Assembly: GCA_020860885.1 (NCBI GenBank)
Contig: JAJBTS010000344.1
Span: 1 to 6,956, forward strand
Origin: Bacteroidales bacterium
GTDB taxonomy: Bacteria > Bacteroidota > Bacteroidia > Bacteroidales > Azobacteroidaceae
Length of the DNA: 6,956 bases
Direction of reading: 5' to 3'
This document shows, piece after piece, positions 1 to 6,213 of the stretch. Positions within the stretch are counted from its first letter, which is position 1; every line of letters starts with the position of its first letter. The position numbers and the translations under genes are program-made. The notes under the pieces were generated by a model. It was given only the letters and a program-made list of their open reading frames with translations, was not told the origin of the DNA and made no database searches.

Positions 1-293
1 ATATATAATTGGTTGAATTTCTAAATAATCAATATGGACGTGTCGTAGATCCGGTGGGTGTAGATCTGGTGGCTGAAAATAAACTCTGTGTCTATCCGAA
101 CCCGGTTGTCGAAACCCTGTATGTGAGGGATGTAACGCCAAACACTCCGGTATGGATTTATACACAAACCGGTTCGTGTATCTATCAGGATGTAATAACT
201 TCCACTTCGTTGATGATTGATTTTTCTCACTATATCTCAGGAACCTATTACTTAAAGGTAGGAAGCGAAGGTAAAGTAATTATCAAACGCTGA
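1..293 (+). pseudogene. C-terminal remnant of a T9SS-secreted protein (type A sorting domain)
   Basis: The frame open from 9 to 293 encodes about 94 residues ending in a textbook type IX secretion C-terminal domain: YPNPVVETLYV near residues 29-39, a central VWIYTQTGSCIY strand pair, then a SHYISGTYYLKV segment and a basic KVIIKR terminus. In this family the domain is read by the outer-membrane T9SS translocon and removed as cargo is attached to the surface or released. The frame has a stop (TAA) at 6-8 and no ATG before the domain, and the other two frames close by 16 and 24. So the domain cannot be joined to a signal peptide or cargo in this frame. The simplest reading is a frameshifted or decayed 3' end of a larger gene whose body lies left of the window. 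A sequencing indel near the edge is possible. The cargo function cannot be inferred. Confidence 0.65.
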
Positions 294-319
294 TAACGTT
301 TATAAGAAAGGAGAGATTA

Positions 320-368
320 TTCCCGCATTGAATAAAGACCTGTTAATCGTCTGCTTTTAGTGCGGGAA
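320..368. terminator. Inverted repeat between convergent genes, possible terminator
   Basis: TTCCCGCA at 320-327 is perfectly complementary to TGCGGGAA at 361-368. Pairing can continue inward with two G-T wobbles to about 13 bp (320-332 with 356-368). It sits in the 49-bp gap between the convergent T9SS fragment and the TRIC-family gene, and its right arm lies inside the last codons of the latter. There is no clean T-run after either arm, so an intrinsic terminator is plausible from the position but not proven by the sequence. Confidence 0.35.
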
Positions 369-996
369 CACTGATCTTGTATTTTACCGCCAATAACCGG
401 GTAACGATGACAGTCACTGCTGATATAATCTGAGTAGGAATGGTTGCCAAAGAGAACAGTAAACAGATGTGGTAGGCTACTCCTCCGAAAACACATGCCA
501 AAGCATAAATATCTTTTCGGAAAACAAGCGGCTCTTCATTGATAAGTATATCCCGAATCATACCTCCGAAAGACCCTGTAATAGTTCCCATAACGATGGC
601 AACCCACATCGGGAATCCGAAATCCAGAGTTTTGCTGATCCCTACTACCACAAATAATCCGAGACCGATCGTATCAAAGATAAAAAAAGGAGTGTTGAGC
701 CGGATGGTTTGTTTCCGGAAAATAACTACAAAAAGAACAGCAAATCCGGAAATGATCAGATAAGAGGGTTGTTCCATCCAGAAGGGAGTAGCATTCAGTA
801 GTATATCCCTGACTGTTCCTCCTCCTACGGCAGTAACTATTCCTACTACATAAGCTCCAAACCAATCGAAATGTTTGGCCGAAGCAAGGCGAATACCACT
901 TATGGCAAAAGCAAAAGTTCCTAAGTAGTCAAGAATGGATGTAAAATCGATACCCCAACTTTTCAGATAATCTAAAAGGGATGTAAAATCAATCAT
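343..996 (-). CDS. TRIC-family (UPF0126/YicG-like) cation channel membrane protein
   Basis: 217-residue very hydrophobic protein with the two-fold repeat of the TRIC/UPF0126 family: FAFAISGIRLASAK then AVGGGTVRDILLN (about residues 28-68), and again VVGISKTLDFG then GSFGGMIRDILIN about 80 residues later. The GG-x-x-RD glycine-rich kinks and about seven membrane spans are the family hallmarks. Bacterial members form trimeric monovalent-cation channels in the inner membrane; the physiological role is mostly unknown. I start it at the ATG at 996, not the TTG at 1014, because the TTG lies inside a perfect -7 promoter box (1012-1019). The N-terminus is odd: residues 2-11 (IDFTSLLDYL) repeat almost exactly as residues 16-25 (IDFTSILDYL), a 42-bp in-frame tandem duplication just before the first membrane helix. 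It appears monocistronic, divergent from the DUF6377-like gene. Confidence 0.9.
   Translation of the reverse strand: MIDFTSLLDYLKSWGIDFTSILDYLGTFAFAISGIRLASAKHFDWFGAYVVGIVTAVGGGTVRDILLNATPFWMEQPSYLIISGFAVLFVVIFRKQTIRLNTPFFIFDTIGLGLFVVVGISKTLDFGFPMWVAIVMGTITGSFGGMIRDILINEEPLVFRKDIYALACVFGGVAYHICLLFSLATIPTQIISAVTVIVTRLLAVKYKISVPALKADD
926..993 (-). repeat. 42-bp imperfect tandem duplication inside the TRIC gene 5' end
   Basis: The stretch 926-951 matches 968-993 at a constant 42-bp offset, including the shared core GGATGTAAAATC (937-948 and 979-990), with a handful of mismatches elsewhere. In protein terms this is 14 residues, IDFTS(L/I)LDYL plus a spacer, present twice. The period is a multiple of three so the frame is kept. 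The divergence between copies shows that the duplication is not brand new. Confidence 0.75.
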
Positions 997-1011
997 TACC
1001 GAAATTTTGTG

Positions 1012-1042
1012 CAAAAGTAGTGAATTGTTTCTGTATAACAGC
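1012..1042 (-). promoter_or_regulatory. Bacteroidota promoter for the TRIC-family gene
   Basis: On the minus strand TACTTTTG (1019-1012) is an exact match to the -7 consensus TAnnTTTG. The -33 region, 19 bp upstream (1042-1039, GCTG), is only a partial TTTG match. The predicted transcript would start near 1006, leaving a leader of only about 10 nt before the ATG at 996. The box overlaps the alternative TTG start at 1014, which is evidence against that start. Confidence 0.6.
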
Positions 1043-1045
1043 TTT

Positions 1046-1076
1046 TTTGAAGTTAAAGATTTAGTTAGTATATTTG
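1046..1076 (+). promoter_or_regulatory. Bacteroidota promoter for the DUF6377-like gene
   Basis: TTTG at 1046-1049, a 19-bp spacer, then TATATTTG at 1069-1076 give exact matches to the -33 TTTG and -7 TAnnTTTG boxes of the Bacteroidota primary sigma factor at the expected spacing. Initiation near 1082 would give a leader of about 28 nt before the ATG at 1110. It is arranged back-to-back with the TRIC promoter, the two -33 elements being 3 bp apart. Confidence 0.7.
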
Positions 1077-1109
1077 TATTGTTCCATATCTTTATAATTG
1101 AGAAATAAC

Positions 1110-2726
1110 ATGTTCAAACTCCTTTGTTTATTCTTTTTTTGTTTAACTCCTTTCATAGCATATTCACAAGGAAATGAGTTGAATTCGATTTTTTTGGAAC
1201 TTGACCGGACTATGGCAAACCAGAACCAGTACATTCAAAAGAAAGAACAGAAAATCGCAGAGTTGCAAAGCATGTTTGATGTTGCCCAACTTTCTCCGGA
1301 GCAATGATATCAGATCAATAAGGATTTACATACCGAATACAATTATTATATTCCTGAAAAAGCAAAATTGTTTTTGTATGACAATATTTGCATTGCAAAA
1401 GAATTAAATAACCCTTCTTGGTTGACTGAAAGCAAACTCTCGTTGATTCGTCATTACTCTACCGAAGGATTGTATCTCGATGCCGTCAGAGCATTGGATT
1501 CTATCCGCCCGCAAGCTTATAAACACGGATTACTTACGTCTTATTATTCTGTATACAAACAGTTGTATCTCTTTTATTCGGCTTCAAACGATTTTTTCCC
1601 TCCGGAATATTTCCTTTATCAAGACTCCTTGTTGATGGCTACGGATAAAAATTCAAACGTATATCCTTTTCTGGTAGCCGAGAAATTGTCGGATACAGAA
1701 CATTCGAAAGAAGCTCGCGATATACTTTTGCCTTTATTTGACGCAGCAGAAGAAGGAAGCCATCTTCAGGCTATGCTGGCTAATAGTATAGGCCGGACTT
1801 ATCGTGGAGAAAATAATTATGAGATGCAGAAAAAATATTTTGCTCTTTCTGCTATAGGTGATGTCAAAAATGCAGTTCGGGAGCATGAATCTTTTCGTTC
1901 TTTAGCTATTGCCTGTTATCAGACAAACGACATCGAGCGGGCGTATAAATACATATCCCAATCAATGGAAGATGCGATTTTTACCAATTTTAATATGCGG
2001 ATGATTGAAGCTTCTCAGTTCTTCCCGATCATTGAAAAATCATACCAGCAAAAATTAGAGAAAGAAAAAAACCGTTTCTTCTATTTAGCTATCCTGACAG
2101 GAGTAATTGCTGTATTTTTGATAATAGGTATTATTTATATCTACCGTCAGATGAATAAATTGGCCGCAATAAGAAAAAGTTTGTCAGATACGAACGCTCA
2201 GTTAAATCAGATCAATGAAGAGGCAGTCAATATGAATAGAGAGTTATCTGAATCCAATCTTTTGAAAGAAACTTATATTACGCAGTTCTTGCATGTGTGT
2301 TCTTTGTATGTAAAAAAAATGGAGAAATACCAAAGCCTGCTTAATAAAAAAGCTATGGATCGTCAATTGGAAGATCTTTATAAGATACTCAAATCAAGGG
2401 ATATGATAGACAATGAGTTGAAAGAGCTCTATGGACTATTCGATAAGATTTTCTTGAATCTCTACCCAAATTTCGTGGAGGAATTAAATAAATTATTACC
2501 TGATGAGGAACAATTTAAATTGAAAAAAGACGATAGCATGACTGCCGAGTTACGCATGTTGGCACTTATTCGATTGGGAATTACCGATAGTTCCGCAATA
2601 GCAGAATTTTTGCATTATTCCATTAAGACAATTTATAATTATCGTACTCGTTTACGTAATAAAGCCTTGGTTCGAAGTGAAGACTTTGAAAATGAAGTGA
2701 AAAAAATCGGAAAGCATTTCAATTAA
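1110..2726 (+). pseudogene. DUF6377-like membrane sensor/regulator, interrupted by an in-frame TGA
   Basis: Reading one frame from ATG 1110 to TAA 2726 gives 539 codons, with a single stop (TGA, 1305-1307) at codon 66. Before it: a signal peptide (MFKLLCLFFFCLTPFIAYSQ) and a helical start ending ...LSPEQ. After it the same frame continues with YQINKDLHTEY, as expected mid-helix in this family. Then come a TPR-like helical region, one membrane span around 2071-2146 (FFYLAILTGVIAVFLIIG), a coiled coil, and a C-terminal LuxR-like helix-turn-helix (DSSAIAEFLHYSIKTIYNYR, about 2587-2646). Family members resemble periplasmic TPR sensors with a cytoplasmic DNA-binding-like tail. The first ATG after the stop is at 1635, deep inside the TPR region, so restart would lose the signal peptide. 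CGA to TGA is the easiest explanation. TGA also ends other genes here, so a changed genetic code is unlikely. Promoter intact. Confidence 0.8.
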
Positions 2727-2798
2727 CAGTCAACAGTTATCAGTAAACATACTATAGATTTCGTAGTTCACCACTCCTTGATAACTGTTGACTGCTAA
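2723..2798. terminator. Long stem-loop between convergent genes, likely bidirectional terminator
   Basis: 2727-2742 (CAGTCAACAGTTATCA) is a perfect 16-bp inverted copy of 2779-2794, with a 36-nt loop. After one mismatch, three more pairs reach into the stop codon of the upstream gene (2724-2726). The stem nearly fills the 75-bp gap between the two convergent stop codons, which suggests transcription end or insulation in both directions. No strong T-run follows either arm, so termination is inferred mainly from position. Confidence 0.5.
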
Positions 2799-2811
2799 CT
2801 GCTAACTGCTG
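2727..2811. repeat. Head-to-head heptanucleotide repeat arrays (CAGTYAN)
   Basis: The arms of the stem-loop are themselves periodic. On the plus strand 2727-2747 reads CAGTCAA, CAGTTAT, CAGTAAA. On the minus strand, from 2808 down, it reads CAGTTAG, CAGTTAG, CAGTCAA, CAGTTAT. Seen from the plus side this is ACTGCTA twice plus ACTGCTG at 2791-2811. The minus array enters the flavodoxin gene and supplies its final codons and TAG stop. Confidence 0.7.
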
Positions 2812-3311
2812 AGCTGTTGGCTGATCTCCGAAACCCAGGCCGATATACGATTGTTGGTTTTATCTGATTCGTTGTCATCATCCAACGCCAGACCGACGAA
2901 TTTACCGTCTACCACTGCTTTGGAATCTTCATAGTCATATCCTTCTGTTGAAACCTGACCTATCAGTTTTATTCCTTTGTCCTGGATGGCTTCATAAAGA
3001 ATACCCATCCCATCCACGAAACTGTCCGGATAAGAACCGGAATCCCCTAAACCAAAGAGTGCGACAACTTTCCCTTCCAGATTCATAGATTTTAATTTGG
3101 GAAGAAAAGACTCCCAATCGTCCTGAAGATCCCCTAGGCCCCATGTAGAAGTGCCGAGGATAAGGTTCGGATAATCTTCCAGATCCTGTGCTTTTACGTT
3201 AGAAACATCCAGTAAAGTTACCTCATTACCGGATAATTTTTCAGCAATCGCTTCTGCTGCATTTTGTGTATTACTGGTTGAAGAACCATAAATAATAGCT
3301 ATTTTTCCCAT
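2802..3311 (-). CDS. fldA: Flavodoxin (long-chain, FMN-binding)
   Basis: 169-residue cytosolic flavodoxin, a one/two-electron carrier that can replace ferredoxin. The alpha/beta fold starts MGKIAIIYGSSTSNTQ, where residues 9-16 form the FMN phosphate loop. The 50s loop TSTWGLGD has Trp57, and the 90s loop GLGDSGSYPDSF has Tyr94; these are the two flavin-stacking aromatics at the positions seen in E. coli and Anabaena flavodoxins. The length and the acidic insert after about residue 120 (STEGYDYEDSKAVVDGKFVGLALD) mark the long-chain class. One departure: the usual T-G-N-T phosphate-loop motif reads T-S-N-T here. The last residues (SS) and the TAG stop lie within a heptanucleotide repeat. The ATG at 3311 follows an AT-rich leader with no exact -7 box close by; the nearest good promoter candidate is at 3476-3506, upstream of a small ORF. 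Confidence 0.95.
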   Translation of the reverse strand: MGKIAIIYGSSTSNTQNAAEAIAEKLSGNEVTLLDVSNVKAQDLEDYPNLILGTSTWGLGDLQDDWESFLPKLKSMNLEGKVVALFGLGDSGSYPDSFVDGMGILYEAIQDKGIKLIGQVSTEGYDYEDSKAVVDGKFVGLALDDDNESDKTNNRISAWVSEISQQLSS

Positions 3312-3357
3312 GTTTAAATTTTTTAATCGGTTTATTATAAATTAAAATTTGTTGTTT

Positions 3358-3462
3358 TTATTCGTATATGAGATTAATGTATAAACCCTTGCCATTCACC
3401 AATTGTTCATGAAAGCTTTCCTTGAATGCTATCTTTGTTATCGTCTTAATTGTAACCTTCAT
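3358..3462 (-). CDS. Possible 34-aa small ORF upstream of flavodoxin
   Basis: From ATG at 3462 to TAA at 3358 the minus strand encodes a 34-residue peptide beginning MKVTIKTITKIAFKES and ending LYINLIYE. An AGG lies directly before the ATG after an A-run, and a good promoter candidate (TTG-N20-GACCTTTG) sits 14 bp upstream. The gap to the flavodoxin ATG is 46 nt, so the two would share a transcript. The composition looks protein-like, with a beta-strand-like basic start. I do not recognise the family: it could be a small conserved peptide, a leader peptide, or a chance ORF in a 5' leader. Confidence 0.35.
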   Translation of the reverse strand: MKVTIKTITKIAFKESFHEQLVNGKGLYINLIYE

Positions 3463-3475
3463 CCTGTTTTTTCTA

Positions 3476-3506
3476 CAAAGGTCTGCATATAAAAGAGTAA
3501 CATCAA
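3476..3506 (-). promoter_or_regulatory. Candidate promoter for the small ORF and flavodoxin
   Basis: On the minus strand, TTG at 3506-3504, a 20-bp spacer, and GACCTTTG at 3483-3476 match the -33 / TAnnTTTG pattern with one mismatch in the -7 box. If used, the start would be near 3470. That gives a very short leader for the 34-aa ORF and about 160 nt of 5' leader for flavodoxin. Confidence 0.45.
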
Positions 3507-3600
3507 TCGCAAAAATTAGGTAATTTGAGCTATGAAAATACTATAATTAGCTAAGTGAGTTCTTCTGCTGTGATTTTCTCTTTTCTCTGTAAAAAAACAT

Positions 3601-3608
3601 TACCTTTG
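3601..3608 (+). promoter_or_regulatory. -7 promoter box for the transporter operon
   Basis: TACCTTTG is an exact TAnnTTTG match 28 bp before the ATG at 3637. The -33 region about 20 bp upstream is a T-rich TTTTCTC without a clean TTTG. The leader would be about 20 nt and A-rich (CTAAAAAAATAATGAA), typical of Bacteroidota ribosome-binding regions. Confidence 0.6.
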
Positions 3609-3636
3609 CGAGCTAAAAAAATAATGAATTCAATGT

Positions 3637-4545
3637 ATGAGTACAAAAGTAAAAGGATATAGTCTGGCAATTACAACTTCCGTAACCTTTGGAATGATTC
3701 CTTTGTTTGCTATTCCTCTTAAACAAATGAATTTCTCTTTTGATACGGCCCTTTTCTACCGTTTTATGATCAGTGCCGTAATGATAGGATTGTATCTGGT
3801 ATTTACTAAGATGGATTTAAAAGTCACACGTAAAGAACTCGGTACGCTCATTTTTTTAGGAGTTGTCTATTCCTGTTCTTCGGAATTTCTGTTTTTGGGG
3901 TACGATTATATGTCGGCAGGTGTAGCATCTACAATACTCTTTATGTATCCGGTTATGGTTGCATTAATTATGGGCTTTGGATTTAAAGAAAAAATATCCC
4001 GTATTGTCTGGATCGCTATCCTTTTGGCTTTTTCGGGAGTAATGGTATTGAATGGAAGCGGAGATGGGAAAATGTCTCCTTTAGGACTGTTAATTATATT
4101 ATTGTCTACATTGTCTTATGCCGTATATATGGTACTGGTTAATAAATCGAATGTAAGAAATATGCAGGGAATAAAAATAACTTTTTATTCCATAGCTTTC
4201 AGTTCATTATTTTTTCTGTTCAAATCTTTTATCCGTGGAACTTTTCAGGCTATTCCTTCGGTAGAAGTGGCAATAAATATATCTCTGTTCGGACTTATCA
4301 CAACCGCGATATCTCTGATTACACTGGTTTATTCTATCAAATTAATCGGATCTACCCCTACAGCTATATTAGGATCTATGGAACCTATGGTAGCGGTTGC
4401 TATCAGTGTGATCTTGTTTCATGAAGCTTTTACACTAAATCTGGCAGTCGGAATTGTTCTGGTTATGACCGCTGTTGTTCTGACCATTTTGTCGGATAAT
4501 CTGGAGAAATGGTTTTCTCATGCTAAAAACTTAATACAAAAATAA
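3637..4545 (+). CDS. EamA-family (DMT superfamily) transporter
   Basis: 302-residue inner-membrane protein with about ten hydrophobic spans arranged as two EamA repeats, roughly residues 7-138 and 148-285. The first opens GYSLAITTSVTFGMIPLFAIPL. A conserved GSTPTAILGSMEPMVAVAISVILFHEAF segment near residues 238-265 is the classic end-of-second-repeat signature (xxEPxxA). Family members export or import small metabolites such as amino acids, nucleosides, sugars or riboflavin; the substrate cannot be read from sequence. The start at ATG 3637 fits the -7 box 28 bp upstream and a normal EamA N-terminus. The stop is 19 bp before the lipoprotein flavin-reductase gene and no promoter box is seen between them, so the two are probably co-transcribed. 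That neighbour hints at a flavin or redox-active substrate, which is inference only. Confidence 0.9.
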   Translation: MSTKVKGYSLAITTSVTFGMIPLFAIPLKQMNFSFDTALFYRFMISAVMIGLYLVFTKMDLKVTRKELGTLIFLGVVYSCSSEFLFLGYDYMSAGVASTILFMYPVMVALIMGFGFKEKISRIVWIAILLAFSGVMVLNGSGDGKMSPLGLLIILLSTLSYAVYMVLVNKSNVRNMQGIKITFYSIAFSSLFFLFKSFIRGTFQAIPSVEVAINISLFGLITTAISLITLVYSIKLIGSTPTAILGSMEPMVAVAISVILFHEAFTLNLAVGIVLVMTAVVLTILSDNLEKWFSHAKNLIQK

Positions 4546-4564
4546 TTGTTAAGACAACAAAAAG

Positions 4565-5245
4565 ATGAATTATAAATGCTCAGCCATGAAAATTAAATTA
4601 TTAGTACCTTACTTATTCTTCGTTTTAATGACATTTTCTTGTACCAATAACCGTACGGAAGATGCCGGAAGTGAAACAACAACTGAAAATTCAGAAAATA
4701 TGGAAAATGGGAAAGAAGGACAATCCGGATACGAACGTCTGGATCCTAAAGAACTACCGGATAATGTTATTGAACTTATTGGTAAACAATGGATGCTAGT
4801 AACAGCAGGAACATCAGAGTCGTTTAATACCATGACTGCCAGTTGGGGCGGTATCGGTTATATCTGGGAAAGGCCCAGTACTTTTATTTTTATACGCGAT
4901 ACACGCTATACCTACCAGTTTCTGCAACAGGAAGAAAGTTTTACACTTAGTTTCTTTCCGGAAGAATATCGTCATGCTTTACGTATTTGCGGGTCCCGGT
5001 CAGGTAGAGATACCGATAAAATTAAAGAAGCCGGACTTACACCCATCCAAACATCTTCCGGTTTGATGAGTTTTGCTGAGGCGCGTATGATTATCGAATG
5101 TCGTAAGATTCTGGTACAGGAGCTGCATTATGAGAATCTGACTTCTCCTTATAAAGAAAAGATCATAAAAGAATCTTACGATAAAGAGTCGGCAAAACAT
5201 CAGATGTTTATATCCGAGATTACAAATATCTGGCTAAAGAAATAA
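4565..5245 (+). CDS. Flavin reductase-like lipoprotein (FMN-binding split barrel)
   Basis: 226 residues from ATG 4565. The start at 4586 (MKIKLL) gives an equally good, shorter signal peptide. Residues 8-25 (MKIKLLVPYLFFVLMTFS) followed by Cys26 form a type II signal with lipobox, so export and lipidation at Cys26 are predicted. A 35-residue linker rich in Glu, Asn, Ser and Thr follows. From residue 60 comes a flavin-reductase-like domain: LDPKELPDNVIELIGKQWML, the flavin-contacting stretch SFNTMTASWGG (86-96), RYTYQFL, and GSRSGRDTDKIKEAGLTP. Cytosolic relatives lack the signal and start close to the LDPKEL segment. The family binds FMN and reduces flavins or acts as a flavoredoxin-like electron carrier. 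Placing it outside the inner membrane is unusual, because NAD(P)H is absent there. It is likely the second gene of an operon with the transporter. Whether it keeps activity is not known. Confidence 0.85.
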   Translation: MNYKCSAMKIKLLVPYLFFVLMTFSCTNNRTEDAGSETTTENSENMENGKEGQSGYERLDPKELPDNVIELIGKQWMLVTAGTSESFNTMTASWGGIGYIWERPSTFIFIRDTRYTYQFLQQEESFTLSFFPEEYRHALRICGSRSGRDTDKIKEAGLTPIQTSSGLMSFAEARMIIECRKILVQELHYENLTSPYKEKIIKESYDKESAKHQMFISEITNIWLKK

Positions 5246-5250
5246 AGATA

Positions 5251-5282
5251 TTTTACGGAATCAACTTTTAGATGTATTTTTG
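5251..5282 (+). promoter_or_regulatory. Promoter for the AraC-family gene
   Basis: TATTTTTG at 5275-5282 is an exact TAnnTTTG -7 box. A TTTT at 5251-5254, 20 bp upstream, is a near match to the -33 TTTG. The box overlaps an in-frame upstream ATG at 5272 and so argues that translation starts at 5326, giving a leader of about 38 nt. Confidence 0.5.
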
Positions 5283-5325
5283 TTTTTATACTAGAAATAT
5301 ATCTCAGTATAAATCTATAAAAGAG

Positions 5326-6213
5326 ATGGCGGTATCACATAAAACAAAAATACAAAAGTACCATTTACACGAAAACGAACCGGATAAATTACAGTTTGAG
5401 ATATATCCTTTGAACGATTATCTGATCAGTAGCGGAGCGCATACACAAAAGCCTCATGTGCACAGCTTTTATCAGATTATTTGGTTTATGTCGGGAAAAG
5501 GAAAACACTATGTCGATTTTAATGAATATGAAGTCGATGAGAATACGATATTCTTTATTTCAAAAGGACAGATACACCATTTTGACGAAAATAAATTCGA
5601 CGGTTGCATTATCCATTTCAACGAATCCTTTATAGCAGATAATGAAAATTATATAAATATATTCCTGAAACATAATATTTTCGATTCTTTTGAAAAAGAA
5701 CCTCTTTTCCGGATCAAACAATCCGACAGCAGAGAACTTCAGAATATTGTGACGCAAATGCAAACAGAGATGTGGACCCCCAATCAATTTGCTCACCGCG
5801 AATACCTTAAAGTCCTCCTAAACTTATTTTTTATTGTTATTCAACGGTTTGGGATAAGAAAGGATTGCAACGGACTTTCCATAAATAATCCTTCCCATAT
5901 ATTATTTGTCAAATTCAGGCAACTTATTGAAACTCATTATCACCACATTCACACCGTAGCAGAATATGCCGATTTACTGAATGTATCCGGTAAAACACTT
6001 ACGAATTGCACGAAGGAAATTTCACATCAGACACCGCTTGAGATAATCAATGAACGTATTTCCCTCGAAGCAAAACGACTGTTGTCGTATTCGGATAAGA
6101 ATGTAAATGAGATAGGTTTTGAGTTAGGATTCGAAGATCCTTCTTATTTTGTAAAGTTTTTCAAAAGACAGATGAATATGCTTCCCCGCGATTTCAGAAA
6201 AATCGGTTCCTGA
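5326..6213 (+). CDS. AraC-family transcriptional regulator (cupin sensor + HTH)
   Basis: 295-residue DNA-binding regulator. The N-terminal half is an AraC-type cupin: KPHVHSFYQIIWFMSGKGKHYVDF (about residues 42-65, with His44 and His46), then NTIFFISKGQIHHF. The C-terminal ~100 residues carry two helix-turn-helix motifs: VAEYADLLNVSGKTLTNCTK, and VNEIGFELGFEDPSYFVKFF followed by the conserved P-x-x-F-R (PRDFRKI). I start at ATG 5326, preceded by AAAAGAG. An in-frame ATG at 5272 would add 18 residues, but it sits at the predicted -7 box. The usual role is ligand-dependent activation of neighbouring genes. The transporter/flavin-reductase operon just upstream, on the same strand, is the obvious candidate target, but no operator pair was found to support it. 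The effector is unknown. Confidence 0.93.
   Translation: MAVSHKTKIQKYHLHENEPDKLQFEIYPLNDYLISSGAHTQKPHVHSFYQIIWFMSGKGKHYVDFNEYEVDENTIFFISKGQIHHFDENKFDGCIIHFNESFIADNENYINIFLKHNIFDSFEKEPLFRIKQSDSRELQNIVTQMQTEMWTPNQFAHREYLKVLLNLFFIVIQRFGIRKDCNGLSINNPSHILFVKFRQLIETHYHHIHTVAEYADLLNVSGKTLTNCTKEISHQTPLEIINERISLEAKRLLSYSDKNVNEIGFELGFEDPSYFVKFFKRQMNMLPRDFRKIGS

Larger units (their letters stand above)
3312..3636. other. Divergent intergenic region (flavodoxin / EamA transporter)
   Basis: A 325-bp AT-rich gap between divergent genes. It holds the plus-strand promoter for the transporter (3601-3608), a candidate minus-strand promoter (3476-3506) and a possible 34-aa minus-strand ORF (3358-3462). About 90 bp between the two promoters (3507-3600) show no further feature I can support. 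No FMN riboswitch-like conserved blocks were seen. Confidence 0.6.

Noticed and set aside
1305..1307. Selenocysteine or altered genetic code at the TGA of the DUF6377-like gene
   Set aside because: No stem-loop of SECIS type is apparent just downstream, no redox motif surrounds it, and TGA ends other genes in the window.
3312..3636. FMN riboswitch upstream of the flavodoxin or transporter genes
   Set aside because: The conserved G-rich blocks of the RFN element were not found on either strand in the gap.
5272..5325. 18-residue N-terminal extension of the AraC-family protein
   Set aside because: It overlaps a good promoter -7 box and lacks a ribosome-binding context; the ATG at 5326 is better.
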